From Paenibacillus sp. NAIST15-1 (GTDB lineage Bacteria > Bacillota > Bacilli > Paenibacillales > Paenibacillaceae): 64,000 bases of DNA. The notes beneath the pieces were generated by a model, which saw only the letters and a program-made list of their open reading frames with translations, made no database searches and was not told where the DNA came from. A program made the position numbers and the translations under genes. The stretch is from the NCBI RefSeq assembly GCF_001894745.1, contig NZ_BBYF01000011.1, positions 142,097-206,096 of the forward strand. Reading direction: 5' to 3'. Shown here piece after piece: positions 37,270 through 46,730 of the stretch (position 1 is the stretch's first letter; every line of letters starts with the position of its first letter).

Positions 37270-38334
37270 CTACCCTTCTTGCTTGGAGAAATAATCGAAT
37301 AAGTCTCCGCGCGCTTCCTCCAAGTATGCCAGGTGCGACTCGCGCTCGATGCGAATTTTTAGACGCTGTGCTGTCTTCTCGAACAGATCCACGCATTCAT
37401 TTGTGCGAATGATGAGCTTCTGTGGGCGTACCCCCTGCTCTTCAATAAGCTGCAAGAAGTGATTCAGGAATTCCTGCTCAAAGTTGTCATCATACGCGAC
37501 ATGGAAGCCTACAGCTACACGTGTCGTACGGTCTACCCACAAGCAAAGACGAGGATAGTACGGACGCTCGCCTTCACCCTTCACAGCAACAGGCGCATAG
37601 AAAAATTCTGTCTCCCATTGGCCCTTCTTATTCGGGAAACGATCCATAACATCATTCAGACGATCGCGATTTTCGATTTCAACCTTCACAGGACGCTCCA
37701 ATACGAAGTCAGGATCCATCCAGCGATCTACCCACTTCTTGTTGTCCGGAGTACGAACCAACACTTGACCGGATTGCGGTGCTGTCATTACCTCTTTGTC
37801 CTTCTTCACGCGCGCTGCCAGATCTATCGCTTGTTCTAAGGCGATCGCCAAGAAACTGACCTGCTTCTCGTCAAGCGTCCATGGAACAAACCCCGGGTCG
37901 TATGCGCGGAACATTGGCCATGCATTACGGCCGCGGAAGCGTAACCCGAGCTCCTTGATCTGCGCCAAATCGCGCTTTTCCAGATCTGTACGGTCTTCAA
38001 ACGTTACCATGATGCATTTTTGGCGATGAAGCCATGCATTCTGCTCATGATTGTCCAGCATCATGCTGTTCAGGCTCTCTAATCCTTCACCGCCGCGGAA
38101 TAACGCCAGACCGAACAAGTAGTCTGTTCCATTCATAATCGTGCAATAGCCCACTTCTCCGTCTTCGGGATTGCTCACGCCAAAGATCACGTTCTCCGGC
38201 ATCCACTCCCAGCTCGCCTGCTTCTTGAACGCAGAAGCTGCTTCATACAATCTCGCCCACAGCTTCTGTTCCGCTGTCAATTCTACTTCTTGTTCCGTAC
38301 TTTTCTGTTCCGACTTCTTCTTTGCTTCTGTCAT
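37270..38334 (-). CDS. Conserved hypothetical protein
   Basis: Soluble protein of 354 residues, no signal peptide or membrane helix. It begins with a charged, Lys/Glu-rich tail, followed by two alpha/beta domains (about 25-190 and 215-350). Stretches such as WMPENVIFGVSNPEDGEVGY and VRPQKLIIRTNECVDLFE look like the DUF7309/DUF6930-type proteins of Bacillales, but I am not sure of the family name. A GGAGGAG site is 12 bases before the ATG. It follows folE in the same direction after a terminator, so it is a separate unit. Confidence 0.65.
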   Translation of the reverse strand: MTEAKKKSEQKSTEQEVELTAEQKLWARLYEAASAFKKQASWEWMPENVIFGVSNPEDGEVGYCTIMNGTDYLFGLALFRGGEGLESLNSMMLDNHEQNAWLHRQKCIMVTFEDRTDLEKRDLAQIKELGLRFRGRNAWPMFRAYDPGFVPWTLDEKQVSFLAIALEQAIDLAARVKKDKEVMTAPQSGQVLVRTPDNKKWVDRWMDPDFVLERPVKVEIENRDRLNDVMDRFPNKKGQWETEFFYAPVAVKGEGERPYYPRLCLWVDRTTRVAVGFHVAYDDNFEQEFLNHFLQLIEEQGVRPQKLIIRTNECVDLFEKTAQRLKIRIERESHLAYLEEARGDLFDYFSKQEG

Positions 38335-38376
38335 GTGACTTGTAACTCCTCCTATTCAAATTCCCTGCTCTGTCCG

Positions 38377-38409
38377 AAAAAAACCCCGTCCCATGCCCGG
38401 AACGGGGTT
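38377..38409 (-). terminator. Terminator after folE
   Basis: On the minus strand AACCCCGTTCC pairs with GGGACGGGGTT, followed by seven T residues. Confidence 0.88.
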
Positions 38410-38444
38410 CATCAGTTCATAGTTCACCCACATACATCACATTA

Positions 38445-39035
38445 CTACTTAATCAGTGACAAAAATTCCGCGCGCTGCGCCGCATCCGTCCGGAAGCTGC
38501 CGCGTGTTGCCATCGTTACCGTCTTGCTTCCCGGCTTCTTCACACCACGGGCGCACATGCACAAGTGCTCGCCTTCCACAACGACCATCACGCCGTGTGG
38601 CATGAGCACCTCATCCATAATGTCGGCAATCTCGGTAGTGATCCGCTCTTGCACCTGCAAGCGGCGGGAGATTGCTTCCACCAAGCGGGCGAACTTGCTA
38701 AGTCCTGCTATCTTGCCGCTTGGAATGTATCCGATATGCACCTTCCCGAAGAAGGGCGCCATATGATGCTCACATTGGCTATAATACGTAATATCCTTCA
38801 CAATGACAAGCTCTTCGTGATTTTCATCAAATGCTACCCCGAGCGCATCACGAGGATCTACCTCATAACCGGCGAAGATTTCCTCATACATGCGAGTCAC
38901 GCGTGCTGGCGTATCCAGCAATCCTTCGCGCTCAACATCTTCTCCGACGAGCTTCAAGATTTCCTTAATATGATGCTCAATCTTCTCGCGATTCGTACCA
39001 ACCTGTGTATTCACATAATCCTTCAAACCAGCCAC
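38445..39035 (-). CDS. folE: GTP cyclohydrolase I
   Basis: First enzyme of tetrahydrofolate and pterin synthesis (GTP to 7,8-dihydroneopterin triphosphate). I prefer the GTG at 39035, seven bases after AAGGAGG, giving 196 residues; an earlier ATG would add 11 unrelated residues. Zinc ligands are in SQCEHHMAPFFGK and EGEHLCMCARGVKK; the pattern LLDTPARVTRMYEE is also present. This is the zinc-dependent type IA enzyme. Next upstream gene is yneF (45-bp gap). Confidence 0.96.
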   Translation of the reverse strand: MAGLKDYVNTQVGTNREKIEHHIKEILKLVGEDVEREGLLDTPARVTRMYEEIFAGYEVDPRDALGVAFDENHEELVIVKDITYYSQCEHHMAPFFGKVHIGYIPSGKIAGLSKFARLVEAISRRLQVQERITTEIADIMDEVLMPHGVMVVVEGEHLCMCARGVKKPGSKTVTMATRGSFRTDAAQRAEFLSLIK

Positions 39036-39080
39036 GAACGTTCCTCCTTCCGCCGCGCTTGTGAGCATGATCTCGTTAAC

Positions 39081-39299
39081 TTAGCGGTTTTTCTTGAAAT
39101 TCTTGTTCTTCATCATTTGCTGTGCTTGCTGCATCTGCTTCGAGTTCAGATTGTAGCCCATTTGCTTCGCCATCTTCTGCAGCATTTGAGGGTCTGATTG
39201 CATTTTCGTCATTTGGTTACGCAAGTAGTACACGCCGCCAGCGAAGCCGATGATAATGCCTACAATTAGTGTTACGATTGCCGTAATTACTGTCCACAT
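39081..39299 (-). CDS. yneF: YneF-family (UPF0154) small membrane protein
   Basis: Protein of 72 residues: one N-terminal transmembrane helix (about 4-25) and a Met/Gln/Lys-rich tail, MQSDPQMLQKMAKQMGYNLN, as in UPF0154. Broadly conserved in Firmicutes with no settled function. The length is typical. The ribosome site is a weak GGGAAG directly before the ATG or GGGGTG further up. Confidence 0.92.
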   Translation of the reverse strand: MWTVITAIVTLIVGIIIGFAGGVYYLRNQMTKMQSDPQMLQKMAKQMGYNLNSKQMQQAQQMMKNKNFKKNR

Positions 39300-39496
39300 C
39301 TTCCCATGGTCACCCCAACATCGTCAAGTTTAGCTCATTGCTTCTATATTCAAGTAGGGTACAGATTCCGTGAATGATCCACCGAAAACTTCACATAGAA
39401 AACGAAAAGAGATCGATGTGCCGTTCGATTTCGAATATACTGTACCGCCACTATGATAGCACGTACCATCAATCGTGACAAATATCCCCTGTTCCA

Positions 39497-41251
39497 TTAA
39501 GGAGCAGTCAGCATCCGTTCTTCATTCGCCTGCATGCCTTCCAACTTAAGGAGAGTAACTTTCTTGTCCATCCCCCCGCCGTACCCGACCAGTCGGCCAT
39601 CTGCTCCAATGACACGATGGCATGGCGCAATAACCGGAATCGGATTGCGATTGTTCGCCCCACCGACTGCTCGTACTGCCTGCGGACGTCCAATTGCCTC
39701 TGCGATCTGCTTATAGGATCTTGTCTCCCCGTACGGAATATCCATTAGAGCGCGCCACACCTCACGTTGGAATGGCGTTCCTTGGAAATCAAGCGTCAAA
39801 TCGAACGATTGCCGCTCCCCTCTGAAATATTCCTCCAATTGGCGAATTGCCTCCTGCAGCCGTTCCGGATGACGCTGGAGGGCAGCCCGACCATATGTGC
39901 GCTGCGCCCAGGCGTTCAGACGCGCAGAGGTATCCAACACACTGCCGAATTCAATAGAACATAGTCCTGTCGCCGATGAGGCAACGGTCAGCATCCCTAT
40001 CGGCGACTCCATCTCCTGCACATAAATAGGTTCCACATGATTGTCGAACTGCTGCAGGGCATCATCTATCGCTTGCACAACGGCATCCTCCTTCTCACGA
40101 TTCAAGGCTGACAGCAGCGCCTGCTTCGCATCAGTACCACCAATCTGACCAAGCGCCCAAGCGGCTGTCGCACGAATATCATAACGCGTATCTTCTCGCA
40201 GCAAGGCACGCAACTCCCCAACCGCGCTTCGATCACGGAAGTTCCCAAGCGCCACAATCGCATTGCGCTGGATCGGCTTCTTGCCGCGCCATGCAGCCGA
40301 CAATGAGCCGAACTGCTCCTTAAATTCACGATTCGATAATTGCAGCATTGGAACGAGAAGAGGCTTCGCCTTCTCGGGATCAGGCTGCATTTCGGGTTGG
40401 TGCGTCCAATTCATTCCTTTATTTTTGGGACAAACGATCTGGCATGTGTCGCAGCCATACAGCCGATTCCCCATCTTGGTCATCATCTCATGGCTCAAGA
40501 TGTCCTTCGACTGCGTCTGGAAGGAGATACACAGGTTCGCATTCAACTGTCCAGGGCCGACAAGGGCACTTGTCGGACAAGCATCAAGACAGCGCGTGCA
40601 CTCGCCGCAGTCTTCTGTAACAGGCTCGTCAGACGGGAACGGAATATTCGTAATCATTTCGCCCAAGTAAATCCACGATCCCCACTGCGGCGAAATAATC
40701 GAGCAGTTCTTGCCGCTGAACCCAATACCTGCACGCTCTGCTACGGCCCTATCACTTAATTCTCCTGTGTCCACCATACTTCGTACCCGCAGTTCCTGTT
40801 CAGGCACGCGCTCACGCAAGAAAGTCTCCAGCTTCGCGAGACGATCACGCAGAACATGATGGTAATCAAGTCCCCATGCAGTCCGCGCAAACATTCCCCG
40901 ATAGGAGCCTGCCTTCGACTTCGGCGATTCCTCCAGCTTGGAAGGATAGGCCACAGCAATGGCTATGATAGAGCGCGCATCCTCCAGCAACAATTCGGGG
41001 CGAGTACGCTTGTCCAAGTCAGGCTCTTCGAATCCCGAGGCATAGCCTTGGTCAATGGAATGCTGCAGCCTCGCCTTCAATTCAATGAATGGGTCTGCCG
41101 TTGTAAAGCCGACCTGATCAATTCCGAGTGCCGGGGCGGCCTCTATAATATCCTGCTTCAACTGGCGCCACCGATCCTTGGAAGCACCCTGATCAGATAC
41201 CGCCCGCTCTTCATGATTTTGTTGTCCATTCAGCTTCTTCGAATCAAGCAT
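39497..41251 (-). CDS. queG: Fusion: epoxyqueuosine reductase (QueG) + O6-alkylguanine-DNA alkyltransferase (Ogt)
   Basis: One uninterrupted frame of 584 residues; ATG 41251 is chosen for AAGGAGG eight bases upstream. Residues about 25-315 are QueG: GIDQVGFTTADPF, VRSMVDTGELSDRAVAERAG, and two ferredoxin clusters (CGECTRCLDACP and CDTCQIVCP); it would reduce epoxyqueuosine to queuosine in tRNA with cobalamin. Residues about 325-405 are HEAT-like repeats (RDIRATAAWALGQIGG style). Residues about 420-584 are a methylated-DNA-cysteine methyltransferase with the acceptor Cys544 in PCHRVIG and the EYFRGERQSFDL lead-in. Bacillus QueG ends after the HEAT part, so the repair domain is an addition. Both activities look intact. 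Confidence 0.93.
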   Translation of the reverse strand: MLDSKKLNGQQNHEERAVSDQGASKDRWRQLKQDIIEAAPALGIDQVGFTTADPFIELKARLQHSIDQGYASGFEEPDLDKRTRPELLLEDARSIIAIAVAYPSKLEESPKSKAGSYRGMFARTAWGLDYHHVLRDRLAKLETFLRERVPEQELRVRSMVDTGELSDRAVAERAGIGFSGKNCSIISPQWGSWIYLGEMITNIPFPSDEPVTEDCGECTRCLDACPTSALVGPGQLNANLCISFQTQSKDILSHEMMTKMGNRLYGCDTCQIVCPKNKGMNWTHQPEMQPDPEKAKPLLVPMLQLSNREFKEQFGSLSAAWRGKKPIQRNAIVALGNFRDRSAVGELRALLREDTRYDIRATAAWALGQIGGTDAKQALLSALNREKEDAVVQAIDDALQQFDNHVEPIYVQEMESPIGMLTVASSATGLCSIEFGSVLDTSARLNAWAQRTYGRAALQRHPERLQEAIRQLEEYFRGERQSFDLTLDFQGTPFQREVWRALMDIPYGETRSYKQIAEAIGRPQAVRAVGGANNRNPIPVIAPCHRVIGADGRLVGYGGGMDKKVTLLKLEGMQANEERMLTAP

Positions 41252-41316
41252 CCCATTCACCTCCTTGTCGTCTCATGATGTATTTTCATATTCCATTCAT
41301 TTCGCTAATGCGCTAT

Positions 41317-41390
41317 AAAAAAAGCCTGTCCACAATCCGCCAACATCGGAAACGGCACCATGCATCCAGGAACTAAGTTCTGGAACAGGC
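41317..41390 (-). terminator. Branched terminator between DUF402 gene and queG
   Basis: On the minus strand GCCTG-TTCCA pairs with TGGA-CAGGC across a 50-base interior that contains a CCAG/CTGG hairpin; seven T residues follow. It separates the DUF402 gene from queG. Confidence 0.6.
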
Positions 41391-41418
41391 GCCGTTCACC
41401 GATTTCATGTCTACTTGC

Positions 41419-41979
41419 TTACTGTTCATGAGGTTCGTTTAACAACCGCTTCCACTCTTCGTAATACCAACGTACCGTGCCATCATGGAATGGAGTATGA
41501 CCCTGCTCAATGTACTCCAACACCTGATCCAAGCCTAGCTTCACCTTCTGCTCAACAAGCTCCGGATAATGATAGGTTAAGCGATTGTGCTCATACTCAT
41601 CCTGATCCACTACTTGAACTTGCCCATCCGTCATGCGAATGACATCCAAATCATAGTCAATATAAGTGAAAGTATTGCCGCACCGATATGGAGGCGATGC
41701 TATATTACAATAATACCGAACACCGCATTCCTCGATAAGAGCAACAACGTTGAACCACTGCTTCGGGATGAGGAAGGTGACAGCAGGAATCTTGCTGACC
41801 CACTGCTTCCCATCCGACTCCCGAATCGGCGTCTGACTATTGATAAGGACGTACATGTCTTCCTTCACATGATCAGGATGCCGCATCGTGGAGGGCACAA
41901 GCCAGTTCTCGAGCCATACCCGATGCAGGTGACCATCGTGCTTGAAACTTTTCACAAGAGCTTCCTCATAACGATTCAT
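41419..41979 (-). CDS. DUF402/UPF0374 nucleoside tri-/diphosphatase
   Basis: Protein of 186 residues matching the YgaC/Ntdp family: FKHDGHLHRVWLENWLV, WFNVVALIEECGVRYYCNIASPP and YIDYDLDVIR, DEDEYE-like VDQDEYEHN. Family members hydrolyse nucleoside tri- and diphosphates with divalent metal through a conserved set of Asp and Glu residues, which are present. GAGGAATTAGC precedes the ATG. Confidence 0.85.
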   Translation of the reverse strand: MNRYEEALVKSFKHDGHLHRVWLENWLVPSTMRHPDHVKEDMYVLINSQTPIRESDGKQWVSKIPAVTFLIPKQWFNVVALIEECGVRYYCNIASPPYRCGNTFTYIDYDLDVIRMTDGQVQVVDQDEYEHNRLTYHYPELVEQKVKLGLDQVLEYIEQGHTPFHDGTVRWYYEEWKRLLNEPHEQ

Positions 41980-42168
41980 GCTAATTCCTCGGCTTTGCGT
42001 TCAATTCGCTTTACTAATAGAAAAGCATATCTTTTCCCCGAATGCAACGGTTGAGAAGATATGCTTCCTTGTACAATGTTTGGCTATAGTAAATCGTGTA
42101 TCGCCACTCTTACCGAATGAGGCCGATTGCGACCTTGCAATACATCTGCAATACAGGATTGCGCGCCG

Positions 42169-42606
42169 TTACCCTGCAACGATGCGCAGCTGCGACAGGG
42201 AGCGCAGCATATCCTTCGCTCCGTACCCCAATGCCTCAAACCATGGCAATACGACTTCTGTATGCTCGTCCACAGCAATCATAATGTTTTTGACGCGGCG
42301 TTGTTGGAATTTCTGTTCCAATCCCGCTACCAGTGCTTTGCCTACTCCTTGATTGCGATAATCTGGGTGTACGGCAAGGCGGTAATAGTAGCCGTTGTTA
42401 CGATCAACGGTTCCGATGACAAGTCCGACAATAGCCTGCTCCCCATTAGATGCCTCATGTTCTGCGATGAGCACCAGCTCTCCGTCCAACGATAACTGAC
42501 GCGCGAATGCTTCCAGCGTCTTCTCACAACATTCATCTGACAGTGATTCCTTCAACAACTGGGTTGCCGGAAGATAATCCGACAAACGAAAGGAACGAAC
42601 ATTCAT
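42169..42606 (-). CDS. GNAT-family N-acetyltransferase
   Basis: Protein of 145 residues with the GNAT core: YYYRLAVHPDYRNQGVGKALVAGLEQKFQ is the acetyl-CoA binding loop (RNQGVG = motif A), written here in the order found. The substrate is not evident; small GNATs of this style may act on protein N-termini or metabolites. GAGGGAGA precedes the ATG. Divergent from sodA across 515 bp. Confidence 0.87.
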   Translation of the reverse strand: MNVRSFRLSDYLPATQLLKESLSDECCEKTLEAFARQLSLDGELVLIAEHEASNGEQAIVGLVIGTVDRNNGYYYRLAVHPDYRNQGVGKALVAGLEQKFQQRRVKNIMIAVDEHTEVVLPWFEALGYGAKDMLRSLSQLRIVAG

Positions 42607-42810
42607 GACTTACTCTCCCTCATCCTGAGCTTGGTTTCGTGATCGGTTGTCTCTCTGTCTAACACCTTTCTACGCCTTTACATTAAATCTGTATCTTGTG
42701 GTTATCTACATAGATTGTGCAATACCTTTACAAATACGACAAAAATCGCGAAAATCCTTCTTTATCTTTCAACTTCCATAAAAAAGATCGGAAAATCTCT
42801 CGTTTTCTCT

Positions 42811-42838
42811 TGTAAACGCTTTATTTAAAGCGTTTACA
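42811..42838. promoter_or_regulatory. 28-bp palindrome with 13-bp arms upstream of sodA
   Basis: TGTAAACGCTTTA (42811-42823) is repeated inverted as TAAAGCGTTTACA (42826-42838) around two T residues. Each arm starts with the TGTAAACG half of a cre/LacI-type site. It lies in the 515-bp gap between the divergent GNAT and sodA genes, closer to GNAT (205 bp) than to sodA (284 bp). No gene is seen in the gap; a TTGTGAA box lies at 42989-42995. Confidence 0.6.
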
Positions 42839-43121
42839 TTACCCAATACAAGAAAAGGTTATAGAAATTGTAAAGAATTCGTATTCATTGCTAGCCCTGA
42901 TCCATCGTTCTCCAATGGAGCATTCGTTTGAAAAGAACCATTTTCGGGTAATATGATAGCGTTGAATGACAGGTTGTTATTCATCTATTTGTGAAGAATT
43001 GCGAAGGCTTTACTTTCAATGCAGACTTTCGCAACATTTATGTTGATTTATTCGTTCGCTTCATGTTTAATTAGGTTAGAAGTATATAAGATGCTACATA
43101 ATTATTAGGAGGTATGACACA

Positions 43122-43739
43122 ATGGCACATCAATTACCAGCTCTTCCTTATGCCAACAACGCTTTGGAACCACATTTCGATGAAACAACAATGATGATTC
43201 ACCACGATCGTCACCACAACACATACGTGACGAACTTGAATGCAGCTTTGGAATCTGCTCCAGAATTGCAAGATAAATCCCTGGATGAACTTATCGCTAA
43301 CTTGGATGCTGTTCCTGAGAGCATCCGCACAGCTGTACGCAACAACGGCGGCGGCCATGCGAACCACTCCCTGTTCTGGGAAATCATCGGACCAAACGGC
43401 GGCGGCCAGCCTTCCGGCAAATTGGCTGATGCAATCAACAATGAGCTTGGCGGCTTCGACAAGTTCAAAGAAGACTTCGCTAAAGCTGCAGCTACACGCT
43501 TCGGCAGCGGCTGGGCATGGCTTGCAGTAGATGCTAACGGCAAATTGTCCGTATACAGCCTGCCTAACCAAGACAGCCCGATTATGGAAGGCAAGACGCC
43601 TATCCTCGGCTTGGATGTATGGGAGCATGCATACTACTTGAAATATCAAAACAAACGCCCTGACTACGTTTCCGCGTTCTGGAATGTTGTGAACTGGTCA
43701 GCAGTTGAAAAACGCTACGAAGATGCATTGAACAAGTAA
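43122..43739 (+). CDS. sodA: Superoxide dismutase (Mn/Fe)
   Basis: Cytoplasmic SOD of 205 residues, the usual length. Metal ligands are in [25 protein letters not shown] and [18 protein letters not shown]. The GGGQPSG and RFGSGWAWL stretches favour the manganese type. AGGAGG sits ten bases before the ATG. Codon use is that of a highly expressed gene. Single-gene unit with a strong terminator. Confidence 0.97.
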   Translation: MAHQLPALPYANNALEPHFDETTMMIHHDRHHNTYVTNLNAALESAPELQDKSLDELIANLDAVPESIRTAVRNNGGGHANHSLFWEIIGPNGGGQPSGKLADAINNELGGFDKFKEDFAKAAATRFGSGWAWLAVDANGKLSVYSLPNQDSPIMEGKTPILGLDVWEHAYYLKYQNKRPDYVSAFWNVVNWSAVEKRYEDALNK

Positions 43740-43753
43740 TTCATGCATTGGCA

Positions 43754-43799
43754 ACAGCCGTCCCCCTGCAGGCTTTCTGCTCGGAGGACGGCTGTTTTT
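43754..43799 (+). terminator. Terminator after sodA
   Basis: ACAGCCGTCC pairs with GGACGGCTGT, followed by TTTTTG; starts 15 bp after the stop. Confidence 0.9.
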
Positions 43800-43838
43800 G
43801 TTAGCAGCGCTTATGATGTTAACACATTATTCATATGC

Positions 43839-43880
43839 AAAAAGCCCAGACCTGCTTTGCACAGGATCAGGGCTTTTTAT
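43839..43880 (-). terminator. Terminator after cysK (bidirectional look)
   Basis: AAAAAGCCC and GGGCTTTTT arms with inner CCTG/CAGG; a T run on either strand. Placed between convergent sodA and cysK. Confidence 0.8.
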
Positions 43881-43967
43881 TTACAGAGATTCATGTGCTT
43901 CCCTGCAGCTGATGCTTATTTCGTTGTACCATGACACGTATATAATAAGTATTCCAGCGCCTGCCGC

Positions 43968-44900
43968 TTAGCCTTCGAACAATGGCGTCGACAGATAACG
44001 TTCGCCTGTATCCGGCAGCAGCACAACAATCATCTTGCCTGCATTCGAAGGGCGCTTCGCCAGCTGTGTCGCAGCTGCCAAGGCTGCGCCGGAGGAAATA
44101 CCAACTAGGAAGCCCTCCTGCTTCGCAAGCTCGCGTGCTGCAGTGAATGCTTCTTCGTTCGTAACCCGGATGATCTCATCAACGATGCTGCGATCGAATG
44201 TGCTCGGCACGAAGCCAGCACCGATACCTTGAATCATATGCGGACCGCGATTGCCTCCTGACAGAACAGGAGAATCAGCAGGTTCAACTGCTGTAATTCG
44301 TACCGATGGCTTATTCTCCTTCAATACGCCGCCTACACCACTTATTGTCCCACCAGTGCCGACCCCTGCCACGAAGATATCCACTTCTCCGTCCGTATCG
44401 CGCCATATTTCTTGTGCTGTCGAATTCCGGTGCATTTCTGGGTTCGCCTTATTATGGAACTGCTGTGGGATGAACGAGTTCGGAATGCTCTCGGCAAGTT
44501 CCTCCGCCTTCCGAATTGCACCCTGCATCCCTTCTGATCCAGGCGTGAGCACGATTTCCGCACCAAGCGCCTTCATCATCTTAATGCGCTCCATACTATA
44601 CGTATCTGGCAACGTAATAATAATACGATAACCAAGTGCTGCAGCAGCGCTCGCCAATGCAATCCCCGTGTTGCCGCTTGTCGGTTCAATAATGACCGAG
44701 CTGCGGTCGATGACACCTTGCTCCTCGGCTGCCTTAAGCATTGCATATCCGATACGATCCTTGACGCTTCCACCAGGATTGAATGCTTCCAGCTTCGCAA
44801 CGAGCCTCGCTCCGAGGCCATGCTTGCGACTGTAGTTGTTCAGCTCCATTAGGGGTGTGTTGCCAATGAGCTGTGTAATGTTTGATGCAATGTTGGACAT
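43968..44900 (-). CDS. cysK: Cysteine synthase (O-acetylserine sulfhydrylase)
   Basis: PLP enzyme of 310 residues making cysteine from O-acetylserine and sulfide. Start [16 protein letters not shown] matches the family N-terminus; the upstream open frame continues but is not homologous. PLP Lys47 is in [21 protein letters not shown] binds the substrate carboxylate; [10 protein letters not shown] binds phosphate. A GGAGG site lies 11 bases upstream, with a TTG two codons earlier as an alternative. Single gene; the membrane protein upstream is 46 bp away on the same strand. Confidence 0.95.
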   Translation of the reverse strand: MSNIASNITQLIGNTPLMELNNYSRKHGLGARLVAKLEAFNPGGSVKDRIGYAMLKAAEEQGVIDRSSVIIEPTSGNTGIALASAAAALGYRIIITLPDTYSMERIKMMKALGAEIVLTPGSEGMQGAIRKAEELAESIPNSFIPQQFHNKANPEMHRNSTAQEIWRDTDGEVDIFVAGVGTGGTISGVGGVLKENKPSVRITAVEPADSPVLSGGNRGPHMIQGIGAGFVPSTFDRSIVDEIIRVTNEEAFTAARELAKQEGFLVGISSGAALAAATQLAKRPSNAGKMIVVLLPDTGERYLSTPLFEG

Positions 44901-44946
44901 ATTCAACTTTTCCTCCATAACGATATTATCGCAATTCCTTGTGTCG

Positions 44947-45585
44947 CTACGTGCGGCCACGCCTTGATTGGCATCGCTCCACGACTCGATGTATTCCATA
45001 AATGCCAGCCACGTACACGGCATATAGAAGCAAGACGACCGGTATCCTTGTCCAGTCTTGAAGCAACTGCTCGCCGACATAGGCGAACAGGAACATAACC
45101 GGCAGCTTCCCTAATACCGTTGCCACCATGAAGGTGCGCAGAGGGATAGACAGCATGGCCGCATATGCATTAATCGCTACAGCTGGGACAATGGGAATCA
45201 TCCGTCCGATAAGCACAGCAGTGAATGCATTTCGTTCCATTAATTGATTAAAGCTTCGAAGTAAGCCGATACGCTCAATATACGACCTGCCCTGCTTGGA
45301 TATCCCGCTTCGAACAGCAAGGAACATCAAAGCAGCCCCTACCGTCGAAGCCGCCACGTTCATCCAGCCACCAATCCAGAAGCCAAAAGTAGCGCCTATA
45401 ATCCCTGCCACTAGACCGAATGGAATGACAGGAAATAGGGATATAGCGACAGCAGCAAGAAACATAATGATGAGCGCACCTGCTCCAGGCTCCATATGAC
45501 GCAGTACAGCAAGCAGCTTCTCATGGTACACCAAGATGAGTACAGCAGCGAGAACATACAGCCCGAGAGATATTCGCTTATCCAA
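44947..45585 (-). CDS. TVP38/TMEM64-family (DedA superfamily) membrane protein
   Basis: Integral membrane protein of 212 residues with five or six helices. TTG 45585 is chosen for GAGGAGG four bases before it. The [21 protein letters not shown] and the [17 protein letters not shown] re-entrant regions fit the VTT/DedA fold. Members are lipid scramblase- or transporter-like. It may be co-transcribed with cysK downstream (46-bp gap), but no common role is obvious. Confidence 0.85.
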   Translation of the reverse strand: MDKRISLGLYVLAAVLILVYHEKLLAVLRHMEPGAGALIIMFLAAVAISLFPVIPFGLVAGIIGATFGFWIGGWMNVAASTVGAALMFLAVRSGISKQGRSYIERIGLLRSFNQLMERNAFTAVLIGRMIPIVPAVAINAYAAMLSIPLRTFMVATVLGKLPVMFLFAYVGEQLLQDWTRIPVVLLLYAVYVAGIYGIHRVVERCQSRRGRT

Positions 45586-45922
45586 TGTACCTCCTCTGGC
45601 ATCGGCTTCCGTTACTGGTTGCAAACGCTGCCTACTTCCTTACGTTAATAATTCCATATTAATATATAGAAGCCCTCCGCCACAAGCTCGCTGGCATTTT
45701 GCTCCCTTCCTCGACTGCCTTCGCAATAAGTAATGGGAACTGACTCCCACTTATGTCCCTGTGATCTTCTTAATTTCTTCAATCATGCCACCTCTTCGTG
45801 TAAACGAATCGAGATGCATGCCAACATGATTCCAATATAGATGAAACTCCCTCTAAAATACAATAAATTGCAATTAAACTTCTTCATATTACGGATCATT
45901 TACATCTATTAGTTAAAAGTTT

Positions 45923-45952
45923 ATTCCAAAATGGAATTAAGTGCGTTATACT
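45923..45952 (+). promoter_or_regulatory. chrA promoter with overlapping palindrome
   Basis: TATACT (45947-45952) is a good -10. The -35 position is covered by a perfect inverted repeat ATTCCA-AAA-TGGAAT (45923-45937), ideally placed for repression. The 407-bp gap 45586-45992 shows no other feature. Confidence 0.6.
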
Positions 45953-45992
45953 GAAGCTACCATACCACTGAACGGAAGGGATGATAATCACC

Positions 45993-46673
45993 ATGAATCA
46001 AAATGCTCTCCGTCCTGCGCAGCGAATAAAGAAGCGCACCCTTCTCCTTCAATTGTTTCTGACCTTTAGCCAGATTGGACCGACCACCTTCGGCGGCGGT
46101 TATGCAATTTTGCCTGTCATCGAACGGGAAATCGCCGAAAAGCGCAAATGGCTAGAAGCAGATGATATGGGGGAAATCACTGCACTAGCTGGTGCCGCCC
46201 CTGGCGGAATCGGTGTCAATGTCGCCGCACTCGTGGGCTATCGCATTGCCGGCCTATCCGGACTCGCCGCAGCAGTCATCGGCATCTCCTTGCCTACTAT
46301 TGCCATTATGCTGTTATTATGCGCAGGAGCAGCAGGACTACGTGATCAACCGTATGTGCAGGCAGCATTGTTCGGTATTAAACCTGCTATCGTTGCACTT
46401 ATTGTATATGCAGCCGTGCGTCTGGGCACGCGCACCTTAACCAATGTGTTCACATGGACCATCACCTTGACCACATTAGCACTGCTGTTCTGGACTTCAC
46501 TCCACCCCGTTATCATGTTAGCCATTGGAGCAGCCGCTGGTCTCTTACTGAATTGGATCACTCGCAGCAGCTTTATGGGCGACCATCCATACGACCGTTC
46601 CAAGCCACCGCGCACAAGCAATAGCGCCACCCGCTCCCGCCAAGCGAAGCAGCACAACAATAGAGCGGTCTAG
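45993..46673 (+). CDS. Half-size chromate (CHR) transporter, first partner
   Basis: Short-chain CHR protein of about 226 residues. Marks: FLTFSQIGPTTFGGGYAILP, then LAGAAPGGIGVNVAALVGYRI and a string of hydrophobic helices; the tail is basic and Ser/Arg-rich. Such half proteins work as a pair (YwrB/YwrA in Bacillus), exporting chromate or importing sulfate-like anions. Two ATGs compete; 45993 is better spaced from AAGGG than 45981, but this is uncertain. Followed 57 bp later by its partner. Confidence 0.88.
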   Translation: MNQNALRPAQRIKKRTLLLQLFLTFSQIGPTTFGGGYAILPVIEREIAEKRKWLEADDMGEITALAGAAPGGIGVNVAALVGYRIAGLSGLAAAVIGISLPTIAIMLLLCAGAAGLRDQPYVQAALFGIKPAIVALIVYAAVRLGTRTLTNVFTWTITLTTLALLFWTSLHPVIMLAIGAAAGLLLNWITRSSFMGDHPYDRSKPPRTSNSATRSRQAKQHNNRAV

Positions 46674-46730
46674 GTTGATGGAATAGATATGGTTAGCCTC
46701 CCATAATCGAACAAGAAGGATGGATGCACC

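Noticed and set aside
41317..41390. PreQ1 riboswitch before queG
   Set aside because: No match to the short pseudoknot pattern of preQ1 aptamers; a terminator of the upstream gene explains it better.
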